Part shown: positions 1-9,212 of the stretch, in pieces
How the letters are laid out: each line of letters opens with the position of its first letter
How positions within the stretch are numbered: the stretch's first letter is position 1
Source: Lysobacter gummosus
GTDB taxonomy: Bacteria; Pseudomonadota; Gammaproteobacteria; Xanthomonadales; Xanthomonadaceae
DNA: 64,000 nt
NCBI RefSeq assembly: GCF_001442805.1
Contig: NZ_CP011131.1
Span: forward strand, 3,100,001-3,164,000
Direction: 5' to 3'
The notes under the pieces: generated by a model
What the model was told of the DNA's origin: nothing
What the model saw: only the letters and a program-made list of their open reading frames with translations
Databases searched by the model: none
Program-made: the position numbers and the translations under genes

Positions 1-3
1 CCG

Positions 4-1260
4 ATGCCCTCCACCGCCGCCAACCGCCGTCGCATGATCGCGGCCATGATCCTGACCTACATGATGTTCGGGATCCTGCTCAACAGCGTGGGCACCGTGA
101 TCCTGCAGGCGATCCAGGGCTTCGGCATCAGCAAGAACGAGGCCAGCATCCTGGAGGCGTTCAAGGATCTGCCGATCGCCGTGGTCTCGTTCCTGACCGC
201 CGCGCTGATGCCGCGGCTGGGCTATCGCCGGGCGATGATGCTGGGCCTGAGCATCGTCGGCGTGGCCTGCGCGCTGATGCCGGTGCTGTCGTCGTTCTGG
301 ATGACCAAGGTGCTGTTCATCGCCACCGGCATGTCCTTCGCCCTGGCGAAAGTCTCCGTGTACTCCTCCATCGGCCTGCTCACCGAAGGCAAGCAGGCGC
401 ACGCCAGCCTGACCAGCATCATCGAAGGCTGGTTCATGGTCGGCGTGCTCGCCGGTTACTGGGTCTTCGCCTGGTTCATCAATCCGCAGTCGCCGGGCGA
501 TCCGGTCTGGCTGCACGTGTACTGGCTGCTCGCCGCCATCGCCGCCGCCATCGTGATCCTGCTGGCCAGTTCGCGCATGGACGAATCGGCCGCGCGCGAC
601 GGCCACGCCGCGGGCGAATCCTTCCTCGACATGTTCCGCCTGATCGCCCAGCCGCTGGTCGCCGCGTTCCTGGTGTCGGCGTTCCTGTACGTGCTGATCG
701 AACAAAGCGTCGGCACCTGGCTGCCGACGTTCAATCGCGAAATCCTGCACCTGCCGACCAAGATGAGCGTGCAGGCGGCGAGCATCTTCGCCGTGTCGCT
801 GGCGCTGGGACGGCTGGCGGCGGGCGTGGCGCTGCGGCGGGTGCCGTGGCACTGGCTGTTGAGCGTATGCGTGATCGCGATGGCGATGCTGGTGCTGCTG
901 GCGCTGCCGCTGGCGCGCGACGTGCAGCCGCACGAGGACATGAACTGGATGCGCGCGCCGCTGGCCGCGTATGTGTTCCCGCTGATCGGCTTGTTCATGG
1001 CGCCGATCTATCCGGCGATCAATTCGGTCGTGCTCAGCTCGCTGCCGAAATCGCGGCACGCGGCGATGACCGGTTTGATCGTGGTGTTCTCCGCGCTGGG
1101 CGGCACCACCGGATCGTTCATCACCGGACAGTTGTTCGCCCGCATCGGCGGCGGCACCGCGTTCTATCTGTCGCTGCTGCCGATGGCGCTGCTGCTGCTG
1201 GCGATCGCGATGCTGAAGCGGCAATCCGGCCGCGCCGAGCGCGAGGTGGCCGCGGCCTGA
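4..1260 (+). CDS. MFS transporter
   Basis: Major facilitator superfamily transporter of 418 residues with about twelve hydrophobic segments spread over its length, the usual size for the family. It acts in the inner membrane; the substrate cannot be read from the sequence, though sugars or organic acids are common in this type. The first ATG is at position 4, so the true start could lie upstream of the window. It is followed after 43 bases by the convergent Nudix gene. The general family call is secure, the specific role is not. Confidence 0.8.
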   Translation: MPSTAANRRRMIAAMILTYMMFGILLNSVGTVILQAIQGFGISKNEASILEAFKDLPIAVVSFLTAALMPRLGYRRAMMLGLSIVGVACALMPVLSSFWMTKVLFIATGMSFALAKVSVYSSIGLLTEGKQAHASLTSIIEGWFMVGVLAGYWVFAWFINPQSPGDPVWLHVYWLLAAIAAAIVILLASSRMDESAARDGHAAGESFLDMFRLIAQPLVAAFLVSAFLYVLIEQSVGTWLPTFNREILHLPTKMSVQAASIFAVSLALGRLAAGVALRRVPWHWLLSVCVIAMAMLVLLALPLARDVQPHEDMNWMRAPLAAYVFPLIGLFMAPIYPAINSVVLSSLPKSRHAAMTGLIVVFSALGGTTGSFITGQLFARIGGGTAFYLSLLPMALLLLAIAMLKRQSGRAEREVAAA

Positions 1261-1303
1261 GCGCCAGTCCGCCGCGCCCAGGCGCGCGTGAATTGATTCA
1301 ACC

Positions 1304-1876
1304 TCAATCCAGCAACCCGCTGGTTTTGGCGAACTGAAGCAACATGATGGTCTTGCCGTCCTTGATTTCGCCGGAAGCAACCATCCGCAAGGCCTCATCG
1401 AAGGGCATCTCCAAGACCTCGATATCCTCGCTGTCCACGCCGCCGCCATCGCTGATTCGATCCTTCTGACTGTACTCGCCGACGAAGAAGAACAGCTTCT
1501 CGGTCACCGAGCCCGGGCTCATGTAGGCCTCGAACACCTTGCGGACGTTGCCGATCGAATACCCGGTCTCTTCCTCGGTTTCGCGACGGATGCAGGTCTC
1601 GGGGTCGTCGTCCAGCAAGCCCGCGCAGGTCTCGATCAACATCCCGTCGGCATTGCCGTTGACGTAGGTCGGGTAGCGGAACTGCCGGGTGAGCACGACC
1701 GTGCGCCGCGGGCGGTTGTACAGAAGGATCGTGGCGCCGTTGCCCCGATCGTAGGTTTCCCGGCTGGTGGTCTTCCACTGCCCATCGGCGTGCAGGTATT
1801 CGAACGTCGTCGTCTTCAGGACATACCAGTTGTCCGAAAGAAGCCGTACGTCTTTTACGCGAATGCGCTCATTCAT
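1304..1876 (-). CDS. nudK: NudK-like Nudix hydrolase (GDP-mannose/ADP-sugar pyrophosphatase type)
   Basis: A 190-residue Nudix hydrolase. A Nudix box is visible around residues 85-106 (GLLDDDPET, then [10 protein letters not shown]), followed by the YMSPGSVTE segment that is characteristic of the NudK/GDP-mannose pyrophosphatase group. Such enzymes hydrolyse nucleotide sugars to the nucleoside monophosphate and sugar phosphate. The ATG at 1876 is used. It stands alone, convergent with the MFS gene. Substrate is inferred from family resemblance only. Confidence 0.82.
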   Translation of the reverse strand: MNERIRVKDVRLLSDNWYVLKTTTFEYLHADGQWKTTSRETYDRGNGATILLYNRPRRTVVLTRQFRYPTYVNGNADGMLIETCAGLLDDDPETCIRRETEEETGYSIGNVRKVFEAYMSPGSVTEKLFFFVGEYSQKDRISDGGGVDSEDIEVLEMPFDEALRMVASGEIKDGKTIMLLQFAKTSGLLD

Positions 1877-1997
1877 TCGCTCTCTCCATGAGGTGCGATT
1901 CGGATTTCATAGCCGCGGACTTCACGCCGCCGGCCGCTTCATGCCGCAAGTTTACCCGTCGATCGCGATCGGGCATGCGTCGAATCCGGACAAGGGA

Positions 1998-3035
1998 TCA
2001 AGCGCGCGCCCGTTCCAGTTCGATCAGACTGCGCGCGGCGTCGATAAGCCCTTCCTCGCTCGAACGCGGCGTCCATCCCAGCACGCGCTGAGCTTTAGCG
2101 CTGCTCGCGTTTTTCTTCTTGCCCAGGTCCGGTACGATCTGCCGCACCATCGGATCGAACCAACCGGTGACGCGGACCAGCCAGTCGGGCAGTTGCCGCA
2201 CCGGCACTTTATTCGCCTCCGCGCCCAGGCCGCGGCGCAGCGTCCGCGCGATTTCGATCACCGGCATGAAATCGCCCGCGACGGCGAGGAAGCGCTCGCC
2301 GTTGGCGGCCGGATCGATCATCGCGCGCAGATGCAGATCGGCGACATCGCGTACGTCGACGGTGCCGAAGTCGAGCCGCGGGCAGCCAGGCAGCTTGCCG
2401 TCGAGCATGCGCCTGATGAAGGCGATGGAAGTCGAATAGTCCGGGCCGAGGACCGGGCCGAATACACCGACCGGATTGATCGCCGACAGTTCCAGTCCAT
2501 CGCCTTCGCGCTCGATGAATTCCCAGGCCGCGCGTTCGGCCAAGGTCTTCGACTTGGGATAGGCGGCGACCTCGCCGCTCAGATCGGACCACACGGTTTC
2601 GTCGAACGGCGCGGTGCGCGCGGGGTGTCCATAGCCGATCGCCGCGAACGATGAGGTCAGCACCACCCGCTTGACCCGCGCACCGCGCGCTGCGCGCAGC
2701 ACCCGCAGCGCGCCGTCGCGCGCCGGCACGATCAGTTCGTCCTCGTGCCTGGGCACGCCGGCCGGAAAAGGCGATGCCACGTGCAGCACGTAGCCGCAAC
2801 CGGCGACGGCCTCGGCCCAGCCGGCGTCGCGCTCCAGATCGGCGACGGCGAACGACAGGCGATCGCCGGCCTCGACCGCCGCCTTGGCGATCATCGCGCG
2901 TACTTCGGGCTCGCGCCGAAGATCGCGCACGCTGGTGCGCACGCGGTATCCGGCGGCCAGCAGTTGCGCGATGCAATGGCTGGCGAGGAAACCCGAACCG
3001 CCGGTGACCAACACCGTCGTCGCCGCTTTATTCAT
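1998..3035 (-). CDS. Extended SDR: NAD(P)-dependent reductase/epimerase, dihydroflavonol-reductase-like
   Basis: A 345-residue extended short-chain dehydrogenase. The N-terminal Rossmann motif VTGGSGFLASH (residues about 9-19) binds NAD(P), and the catalytic YPKSK (YxxxK) lies near residue 160, preceded by the TSSFAA segment that supplies the catalytic serine. Sequence style matches aldehyde reductases/dihydroflavonol-4-reductase-like enzymes rather than sugar epimerases. It lies 64 bases downstream of the coiled-coil gene on the same strand but has no obvious link to it. The physiological substrate is unknown. Confidence 0.82.
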   Translation of the reverse strand: MNKAATTVLVTGGSGFLASHCIAQLLAAGYRVRTSVRDLRREPEVRAMIAKAAVEAGDRLSFAVADLERDAGWAEAVAGCGYVLHVASPFPAGVPRHEDELIVPARDGALRVLRAARGARVKRVVLTSSFAAIGYGHPARTAPFDETVWSDLSGEVAAYPKSKTLAERAAWEFIEREGDGLELSAINPVGVFGPVLGPDYSTSIAFIRRMLDGKLPGCPRLDFGTVDVRDVADLHLRAMIDPAANGERFLAVAGDFMPVIEIARTLRRGLGAEANKVPVRQLPDWLVRVTGWFDPMVRQIVPDLGKKKNASSAKAQRVLGWTPRSSEEGLIDAARSLIELERARA

Positions 3036-3099
3036 GAGGTCGATACATCACCGCTTCGCCAACGCCGCAGGTTCGTCGTCGCCAGATCCCGATGCCGCA

Positions 3100-3666
3100 C
3101 TATTGCTGCGACTCGATCAGCACATACTCGCCCTTGCTGCCGAAACGCTTGCCGGCGCGCACGCACAGCTCGCCGTCGCAGCGGGTCAAGGCGCCGGTGC
3201 GGGTCGCCTCCATGATGTCCCGGCCGAACTTGGCGCGCTGGATCTCGCGCATGGACTTGCTGATGAAAAACCAGCTGCCGCCGACCGCGACCGCCGAGCC
3301 CACCACCAAGGCCAGCGTGGCCTTGTAGATCAGCATCTGCTGCGCGCGTTCCAGGCCCTGGCGTTGCTCCTCCAGCGCCTTGCTCGCGCGCGTGGCGACC
3401 TCGGCGCTTTCGCGCAACTGCGCGCCGATCGGGCCGAAGGACTGATCCACGGCGCGGCCGATGGCATCGCGCGCCTGCCCCTGCACCGCCCCGACCAGTT
3501 GCTCGGCCAGTTCCTGCGCGCCGGCGCCCATGCCCTCCGCGGCGCGATGCAGTTCATCGGCGCTGCGGTCCACGTGTTGCACCGCGCGCTCGCTCTGCTC
3601 CTGCAGGTGCTGAGCGAATACCGCCAGATCGGCGGCCAATCGTTTTAGGTCTTGCGCGTCCTGCAC
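3100..3666 (-). CDS. Coiled-coil single-pass membrane protein of the DUF2235 hydrolase operon
   Basis: A 188-residue protein starting at a GTG (3666) with GGAGAG seven bases upstream; the start lies 21 bases after the stop of the hydrolase gene. Residues 1 to about 120 are a charged, Ala/Gln-rich helical region likely to form a coiled coil. A hydrophobic segment (LALVVGSAVAVGGSWFFI, about residues 123-140) follows, then a short basic tail with two cysteines. The layout recalls MobB/'relaxation protein' annotations seen near Xanthomonad mobile or secretion genes, but no function can be assigned. Tight coupling suggests it assists or neutralises the hydrolase. Confidence 0.68.
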   Translation of the reverse strand: MQDAQDLKRLAADLAVFAQHLQEQSERAVQHVDRSADELHRAAEGMGAGAQELAEQLVGAVQGQARDAIGRAVDQSFGPIGAQLRESAEVATRASKALEEQRQGLERAQQMLIYKATLALVVGSAVAVGGSWFFISKSMREIQRAKFGRDIMEATRTGALTRCDGELCVRAGKRFGSKGEYVLIESQQ

Positions 3667-3686
3667 TGCTTGGCTCTCCGTTGAAG

Positions 3687-5120
3687 TTACGGCCCGGTCG
3701 CCCGCGACTGCGGGTTCGGCGGCGCCTCGTGCGGCAACAGCGGCTGCGCCGGCGGTTGCTGGCGCGCGGCGTGCTGCTGCGTGGCCTGATCGGCCTGATT
3801 GAGTTGATAACGATCGCGCCCGCTCTGCAGCCACGCCTGGGTGGCTTCGGTGCGGGCGTGGTCCTGCGTGGCCGCGCGGAAGGCGCCGTCGTCGCGATTG
3901 CGCGCCGCATCGACCAGCCGGGCGAAGGTGCGGTCGATATCGTCGCCCGCGGCCGCGTGGCCGCCGACGGTGATGCCGCGCTCGTTGCCCGGCGTCGCGC
4001 CGATGCGCACCGGATGGCGCTGCAAACGCGCGTCCATGGCCGGGTCGATCGGCTCCTTGTTGCGCGGATCGACGACCGAGCCGTGCCTGATCTGGTCCTT
4101 GCTCGCCACCTCATCGACACGGTCGCGCACGCCGTCGCGGAACCCGTGCGTGGTGTAGAAGAACTGGTGTTTGTCCGAGCGATGCACGACGTTGAGTTTG
4201 GGATCGTCGGACTCGACGCGCTTTTCCAGATACGGCCGGTCGCTCAGGCCGTTGAGGTAGTCCACCATCAGATTGCCGCTGCGCACCGACAGGCCGTTGA
4301 GCTCGTAGCTGCCGCCGATGTTGCTGTGCGCGCCACCGACGGTGACGTTGAGGAAGCGCTGATCCTCGGCGAAGCCGTCGCGCAGGATGCTGGTGGACTT
4401 GAACTGGTCGCGGCGCTCGTCCTCGGCGGTGATCTGGAAGGCCGACATCACTGTCGGCGGCAGGCGCCGGTCGTGATTGCGCGGCTCGCCGGTGCCGACC
4501 GGATCGAACAAACCGACCGCCTGCGGCACCTGCCCCGGCGCCTGCAGCGGGGGCTTGGTATAGCTCACATCGGTGATATTGCCGTCCCGGTCCTTGCTGT
4601 AGACCGCGCCGGTCGGGTCCTGGATGCCGCGCTCGTGCACCAGCCGCGCGAACGCGGCTTCCTGCTCGGCGCCGCGGCTGAAGCCGATCCCGGCCAGGCT
4701 GATGTTCGCGTCCGGGTCTTCGGCCTTCCATTGCTTGGACTGCTCGATGAACTGCGCGTACATCTTCTCCACGCGCGGCTCGAAGGTGCGGCCGGTGGCG
4801 AGGTCCACGGTGCTCTTGAAAAAGCCGCTCTGGGTGCCCGGGCCCTCGACGTAGCCCACGCCGATGTTGTCGTGCATGCCGTTCTGCAACTGCTTGACGA
4901 CTTCGGCGACGTTGGTGTGATTCTTCGGCTCGTCGCCGTACATGCTGTTGCCGCTGCCGTCGAAGGCGGCGACGAACAAACGCGCATGCGGATCGGAGGA
5001 ATCCAGCAGCGTCGGCGCGCGCAACTGCGCGAGCTTTTCGCTGGCCTCCACATAGCTGTTGAGGTCGTGCTCGTCGGCGGGATAGGTCTTGACGCCGTCG
5101 GGATTCTTGCCACCGCCCAT
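3687..5120 (-). CDS. DUF2235 (Tle1-like) alpha/beta hydrolase, candidate antibacterial phospholipase effector
   Basis: A 477-residue protein with an early FDGSGN motif (residues 53-58) and the nucleophile elbow GFSRG (146-150, Ser148), the layout of the DUF2235 domain found in type VI lipase effectors of the Tle1 family. Later LFDPVGTGEP and GGAHSNIGG segments would supply the acid and histidine of the triad. The ATG at 5120 has a good AAGGAG ribosome site. The C-terminal 90 residues are charged and Pro/Gln-rich and lack the XVIPCD motifs of the T4SS effectors in this window. A lipoprotein gene lies just upstream. The effector role is inferred from family and context. Confidence 0.8.
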   Translation of the reverse strand: MGGGKNPDGVKTYPADEHDLNSYVEASEKLAQLRAPTLLDSSDPHARLFVAAFDGSGNSMYGDEPKNHTNVAEVVKQLQNGMHDNIGVGYVEGPGTQSGFFKSTVDLATGRTFEPRVEKMYAQFIEQSKQWKAEDPDANISLAGIGFSRGAEQEAAFARLVHERGIQDPTGAVYSKDRDGNITDVSYTKPPLQAPGQVPQAVGLFDPVGTGEPRNHDRRLPPTVMSAFQITAEDERRDQFKSTSILRDGFAEDQRFLNVTVGGAHSNIGGSYELNGLSVRSGNLMVDYLNGLSDRPYLEKRVESDDPKLNVVHRSDKHQFFYTTHGFRDGVRDRVDEVASKDQIRHGSVVDPRNKEPIDPAMDARLQRHPVRIGATPGNERGITVGGHAAAGDDIDRTFARLVDAARNRDDGAFRAATQDHARTEATQAWLQSGRDRYQLNQADQATQQHAARQQPPAQPLLPHEAPPNPQSRATGP

Positions 5121-5187
5121 CGCAAACTCTCCTTAGCACTGCGGTCCGGGTCTCGGCGCCTGCGGCGGCCGCGCCCGGTCAGGTCGA

Positions 5188-5865
5188 TCAATACGTTTGG
5201 CTGAAGACCCGGATCAGGTCGGCGCGGAAATCGCTGTTCGGGTTGGCCGGGTCGCGCGGCTTTTTCAGCGGAATCATGCAGCGCATGTAGACGTTGACGG
5301 TGCGGTCGTCCACTTCCAGGATGATTTCCGGATCGTTGACGCTCACGCCCACAGCGACGTCTTCGCGGGCGACCTCATGGCGGATCAGCTGGTCGCGGAA
5401 GATCGCCGCGATGTCGATGCTGGCGTGGTGCTCGCTCTTGTCTTTGGAGCGCCACTTCACTTCGGCCGGGGCGGGGAAATTGGCGATGTCCAGGTGCGCG
5501 GCCTTCATGCGCTGCTGGTAATTGGCGCCGAACGAGGACGCCGCGGCGCTGAGCTGGTCCGGATCGTCCTTGCCGTGCGGAAAGCCGTTATAGACGATGC
5601 TGCAGCCGTAGGTGTCGAAGCAGAAACCGCCGAAACGGTGACGCTGGAAGCGCAGCGGCCACTCGGCCGTGGTGCCGGCGCCGGGCCCGGGCTGCGCGGA
5701 AGAGTCGGTTGCGGCGGAACTGGACATGGCGGTTTGACATCCTGTTGCGGCGAATAGGGCAAGCATCGCGGCCAAGGCGCGAAGCCGGCGAACACGGGCG
5801 ATACGATGCGCGGCGCAAGGTATCGCCGCGGGACGGCGGCGGCCGGTCGCGGACTGACTGTCCAT
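5188..5865 (-). CDS. Lipoprotein, putative immunity protein for the DUF2235 hydrolase
   Basis: A 225-residue protein with a basic N-terminus, a hydrophobic stretch and a lipobox-like FAATGC at about residues 38-43, followed by a Ser/Ala linker and a globular domain. It precedes the hydrolase gene by 67 bases on the same strand. The same lipoprotein-then-toxin order occurs in every effector pair of this window, so it is probably anchored in the envelope and protects against the hydrolase. No recognised domain. Alternative ATG starts closer to the hydrophobic stretch were not found; the long basic leader is unusual. Confidence 0.72.
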   Translation of the reverse strand: MDSQSATGRRRPAAIPCAAHRIARVRRLRALAAMLALFAATGCQTAMSSSAATDSSAQPGPGAGTTAEWPLRFQRHRFGGFCFDTYGCSIVYNGFPHGKDDPDQLSAAASSFGANYQQRMKAAHLDIANFPAPAEVKWRSKDKSEHHASIDIAAIFRDQLIRHEVAREDVAVGVSVNDPEIILEVDDRTVNVYMRCMIPLKKPRDPANPNSDFRADLIRVFSQTY

Positions 5866-6117
5866 CTGGATCCCTCCGGGTGCCCCGGCACACTAACATC
5901 GCAGGCCGGTCGCGCCCACCGTACGGGCGCGTCCCCTTCCGTACTGCGCAGGCGGCGGAACACACAACGTGAAGTGTGCACTCAAGCGGCGATCGGACTC
6001 AACTCGCTGGTTGCGCGCACGCCGGGCCGCTGCGCATGCGGCGGCCTGATCGGCGTGCATGCCCGACGCTTCGCCGCGAACGCGGCGCGAGGATTTCGGC
6101 GCGGTCGCGCGCTGCGA

Positions 6118-7212
6118 CTACAGGCGCAACTCGCTCTGACGATCGAAGAAGTGCATGCGCTCGGCGGCGTAGGACAAGTGCACGGTCTCGCCCGGCGCGG
6201 GCAGATGGAACGGCGGCAGCCGCAGCACCAGATCGCAACCGCCGCAGCCCAGATTGAGGAAGGCCTCGTTGCCGACCGGTTCGACCACTTCGACCTTGGC
6301 CGGCAAAGTGTCCGGGCCGGCTTCGGCCAGATGCATGTCTTCCGGGCGCAGGCCGATCATCAGTTCGCGGCCGATGTAGGCGCGCACTTTCTCCAGCATC
6401 TCGCCCTGCGGCCGCAGGCGCAGCTCCACGCCCTCGCCGATCCGCAGATGCAGGCCGCCGTCGCGTTCGAGCACCGGGCCCCACAGGATGTTCATCTTCG
6501 GACTGCCGAGGAAAGTCGCGACGAACAGATTGATCGGGCGCTCGTACAAGGCCATCGGCGTGTCGATCTGCTGGATCTTGCCGTCCTTCATCACCACGAT
6601 GCGCTGGCCCAGGGTCATCGCTTCGACCTGATCGTGGGTCACGTAGATCATGGTGGTGCCCAGTTGGCGGTGCAGCCGCGCGATCTCCACGCGCATGGTC
6701 ATGCGCAGCTTGGCGTCGAGATTGGACAAGGGCTCGTCGAGCAGAAACACCTGCGCCTTGCGCACCAGCGCGCGGCCCAGCGCGACGCGCTGGCGCTGGC
6801 CGCCGGACAAGGCCGCCGGCTTGCGTTCCAGCAGCGGCTCCAGTTCCAGCATCGCCGCGGCTTCGCCGACTTGCCTGGCGACATCGGCCTTGCTCATGCC
6901 GCGCAGCTTGAGGCCGAAGCCGAGGTTCTCCGCCACGGTCATGTGCGGATACAGCGCGTAGCTCTGGAAGACCATCGCGATATCGCGATCCTTCGGCGGC
7001 ATGTCGTTGACCCGGCGCTCGCCGATGCGCAGCTCGCCGTCGCTGATGGTTTCCAGGCCCGCGATCATGCGCAACAGGGTCGATTTGCCGCAGCCGGAGG
7101 GACCGACCAGCACCAGCAGTTCGCCGTCGGCGATTTCGAAGCTGGCGTCGGCGACGCCGACATAGCCGTTCGGATAAACCTTGCGCAGATGCTGCAGAGT
7201 GACCTTCGCCAT
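6118..7212 (-). CDS. msmK: Sugar ABC transporter ATP-binding protein, MalK/UgpC/MsmK type
   Basis: A 364-residue ATPase with Walker A GPSGCGKST (about residues 37-45), signature LSGGQRQR, Walker B VFLLDEPLSNLD, and a C-terminal TOBE-type regulatory domain of about 120 residues as in MalK. ATG 7212 is chosen because GGGAGA lies five bases upstream. It energises carbohydrate import. No permease is next to it; the permease/binding-protein set at 16.1-19.3 kb lacks an ATPase, so this gene likely supplies it. It is divergent from the beta-glucosidase gene with a LacI-type operator between them. Confidence 0.9.
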   Translation of the reverse strand: MAKVTLQHLRKVYPNGYVGVADASFEIADGELLVLVGPSGCGKSTLLRMIAGLETISDGELRIGERRVNDMPPKDRDIAMVFQSYALYPHMTVAENLGFGLKLRGMSKADVARQVGEAAAMLELEPLLERKPAALSGGQRQRVALGRALVRKAQVFLLDEPLSNLDAKLRMTMRVEIARLHRQLGTTMIYVTHDQVEAMTLGQRIVVMKDGKIQQIDTPMALYERPINLFVATFLGSPKMNILWGPVLERDGGLHLRIGEGVELRLRPQGEMLEKVRAYIGRELMIGLRPEDMHLAEAGPDTLPAKVEVVEPVGNEAFLNLGCGGCDLVLRLPPFHLPAPGETVHLSYAAERMHFFDRQSELRL

Positions 7213-7273
7213 GAATTCTCCCGACAATGCGATCGGGGCGATGCATTTGGCCGCGCCCTGGGCTATTCTGCCA

Positions 7274-7287
7274 TGTAACCGTTTTCA
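7274..7287. promoter_or_regulatory. LacI-family operator before msmK and bgl
   Basis: TGTAACCGTTTTCA fits the LacI-family consensus TGNAANCGNTTNCA at every fixed position. It lies in the 160-base divergent region between the ATPase gene and the beta-glucosidase gene. Two more perfect matches occur before the TonB receptor and the lacI gene in this window. Confidence 0.75.
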
Positions 7288-7372
7288 TGCACGTCCCACT
7301 TGCGGCTTTGCCGGCGGGCCTCGATCCGCCGGCCAAATCGCAGGCCCGAATGGCTCCGGAGGCCACGACGCA

Positions 7373-8761
7373 ATGACCGACCGCACTACCGCTGACCGTA
7401 CCTTTCCGCAGGGCTTCCTGTGGGGCGCCGCGACCGCCGCGCACCAGATCGAGGGCTCGCCGATGGCCGACGGCGCCGGTCCCAGCATCTGGACCCGCTT
7501 CGCCCATACGCCGGGCATGACCCTCAACGGCGACACCGGCGACGTGGCCTGCGATCACTACCGGCGCTGGAAGGAAGACGTCAGGCTGATGAAGGAACTG
7601 GGCCTGCAGGCCTACCGTTTCAGCGTGTCGTGGTCGCGCATCCTGCCCGAAGGCACCGGCCGGGTGAATCAGGCCGGGCTGGATTTCTACTCGCGCCTGG
7701 TCGATGAGTTGCTGGCCAACGGCATCGAACCGCTGCTGACCCTGTACCACTGGGACATGCCGGCCGCGCTCGACGACCGCGGCGGCTGGCTCAACCGCGA
7801 CTGCGCCGACTGGTTCGCCGAATACGGCCAGGTCATGTACCGCGCGCTCGACGGCCGGGTCAAGAAGTGGGTCACGCTCAACGAGCCGTGGGTGATCACC
7901 GACGGCGGCTATCTGCACGGCGCCCTCGCCCCGGGCCATCGCAGCCGCTTCGAAGCGCCGATCGCCTCGCACAACCTGATGCGCGCGCACGGCGCGGCGG
8001 TGCAGGCCTATCGCGCGGAGGGCAAGCACGAGATCGGGTTGGTGGTGAACATCGAGCCCAAGTACGCCGCCACCGATTCGGCGCAAGACGCCGCCGCGGT
8101 CAAGCGCGCGCACGCCTACATGAACGAGCAATACCTCGATCCGGCCCTGCTCGGCAGCTATCCGCCGGAACTGCGCGAGATATTCGGCGAGGCCTGGCCG
8201 GAATGGCCGCAAGCGGATTTCGACCTGATCAAGCAGAAGCTCGACTTCATCGGCGTCAACTACTACACCCGCAGCGTCACCAAGGACGCGGTCAGCTACC
8301 CGCTCAACACCGGCGTGGTGCGCCAGCCGTCGGGCACCTACACCGAGACCGGCTGGGAAGTGTTCCCGCAGGGCCTGACCGACACCCTGACCTGGGTGAA
8401 GGACCGCTACGGCGACATCCCGATGTACATCACCGAGAACGGCGCGGCCTTCTTCGATCCGCCGGTGGCCGAGCCCGACGTCAGCGGCGCGCGCCGCGTG
8501 CGCGATCCGCTGCGCATGGATTATCTGCAAAAGCACATCAGCGCGATCCACGACGCCATCCAGGCCGGCTGCGACATCCGCGGCTACATGGTCTGGTCGC
8601 TGCTGGACAACCTGGAGTGGTCGCTGGGTTATTCCAAGCGTTTCGGCGTGGTGCACGTGAACTACGCCACCCAGGACCGAACGCCTAAGGACAGCGCGCG
8701 CTGGTATACGAAGGTGATCGCCAGCAACGGCAAGCATTTGAGCGAGCCGTTGCCTTATTGA
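7373..8761 (+). CDS. bglA: GH1 beta-glucosidase
   Basis: A 462-residue family GH1 enzyme, normal length. The N-terminal FLWGAATAAHQIEG is the family signature. The acid/base Glu is in TLNEPW (about residue 171) and the nucleophile Glu in YITENG (about residue 355). There is no signal peptide, so it acts in the cytoplasm on imported beta-glucosides or gluco-oligosaccharides. ATG 7373 is the first start that retains the family N-terminus. It is transcribed away from msmK and probably controlled by the LacI operator at 7274-7287. Confidence 0.93.
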   Translation: MTDRTTADRTFPQGFLWGAATAAHQIEGSPMADGAGPSIWTRFAHTPGMTLNGDTGDVACDHYRRWKEDVRLMKELGLQAYRFSVSWSRILPEGTGRVNQAGLDFYSRLVDELLANGIEPLLTLYHWDMPAALDDRGGWLNRDCADWFAEYGQVMYRALDGRVKKWVTLNEPWVITDGGYLHGALAPGHRSRFEAPIASHNLMRAHGAAVQAYRAEGKHEIGLVVNIEPKYAATDSAQDAAAVKRAHAYMNEQYLDPALLGSYPPELREIFGEAWPEWPQADFDLIKQKLDFIGVNYYTRSVTKDAVSYPLNTGVVRQPSGTYTETGWEVFPQGLTDTLTWVKDRYGDIPMYITENGAAFFDPPVAEPDVSGARRVRDPLRMDYLQKHISAIHDAIQAGCDIRGYMVWSLLDNLEWSLGYSKRFGVVHVNYATQDRTPKDSARWYTKVIASNGKHLSEPLPY

Positions 8762-9212
8762 GGCGGGGATTCGGGATTTTGGATTTGGGATTCGTGGCTC
8801 CGGATCGGGATTCGGAATCCGGATTCGAACACCGAGGCGTAGCGAATCCGACACCCGACGCCGCCCCCTCAAGAACGTCATCCCCGCGAACGCGGGGATC
8901 CAGTGCCTTTGTCGTGACCTGCACGAAAGTCGCTGGATCCCCGCGTTTGCGGGGATGACGGACTGATGGATTCGCGGGAAAGCGCTGCCGGGGTCGGCAC
9001 ACTGCCGCCTCAAACCGCGCCCCCGACTGCCAAGACTGCTACTACCGGCACCCCCAAACCCCGCACCAACCGACATCCATAACAACGAATATTCGCCCTG
9101 ACCCCGAGCGGCGATATGCTTGGGACCCGAGCCGGGAGCCTTCCCGGCGCACGACCGAACGCAGCTACCGCGCTCGATCGCTGTTTCCCCCACTTTCAGA
9201 GCTCGCGGTTCC
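8762..9212. other. Intergenic region between bgl and zwf
   Basis: A stretch of 451 bases without a supported gene. The first part holds short GGATTCGGGATT-type degenerate repeats, the middle a dispersed inverted repeat (8876-8960), and the end should carry the zwf promoter. A small palindrome, CGAATATTCG, sits at 9086-9095. Nothing else was recognised. Confidence 0.6.
8876..8960. repeat. Dispersed inverted repeat, family A (CGTCATCCCCGCG arms)
   Basis: Two arms of about 28 bases, CGTCATCCCCGCGAACGC and GGATC on the left and the inverted copy with TGCGGGGATGACG on the right, flank a 29-base centre. A second copy with the same arms lies at 32679-32763. This looks like a REP/MITE-type element of the genus; it probably forms a long hairpin in RNA and could act as a bidirectional terminator. 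Confidence 0.8.

Noticed and set aside
3681..5204. Plus-strand frame opposite the DUF2235 hydrolase
   Set aside because: No motifs; the minus strand has FDGSGN and GFSRG and a ribosome site.
9086..9095. CGAATATTCG palindrome upstream of zwf as a regulator site
   Set aside because: Too short and not matched to a known regulator; recorded only as a palindrome.
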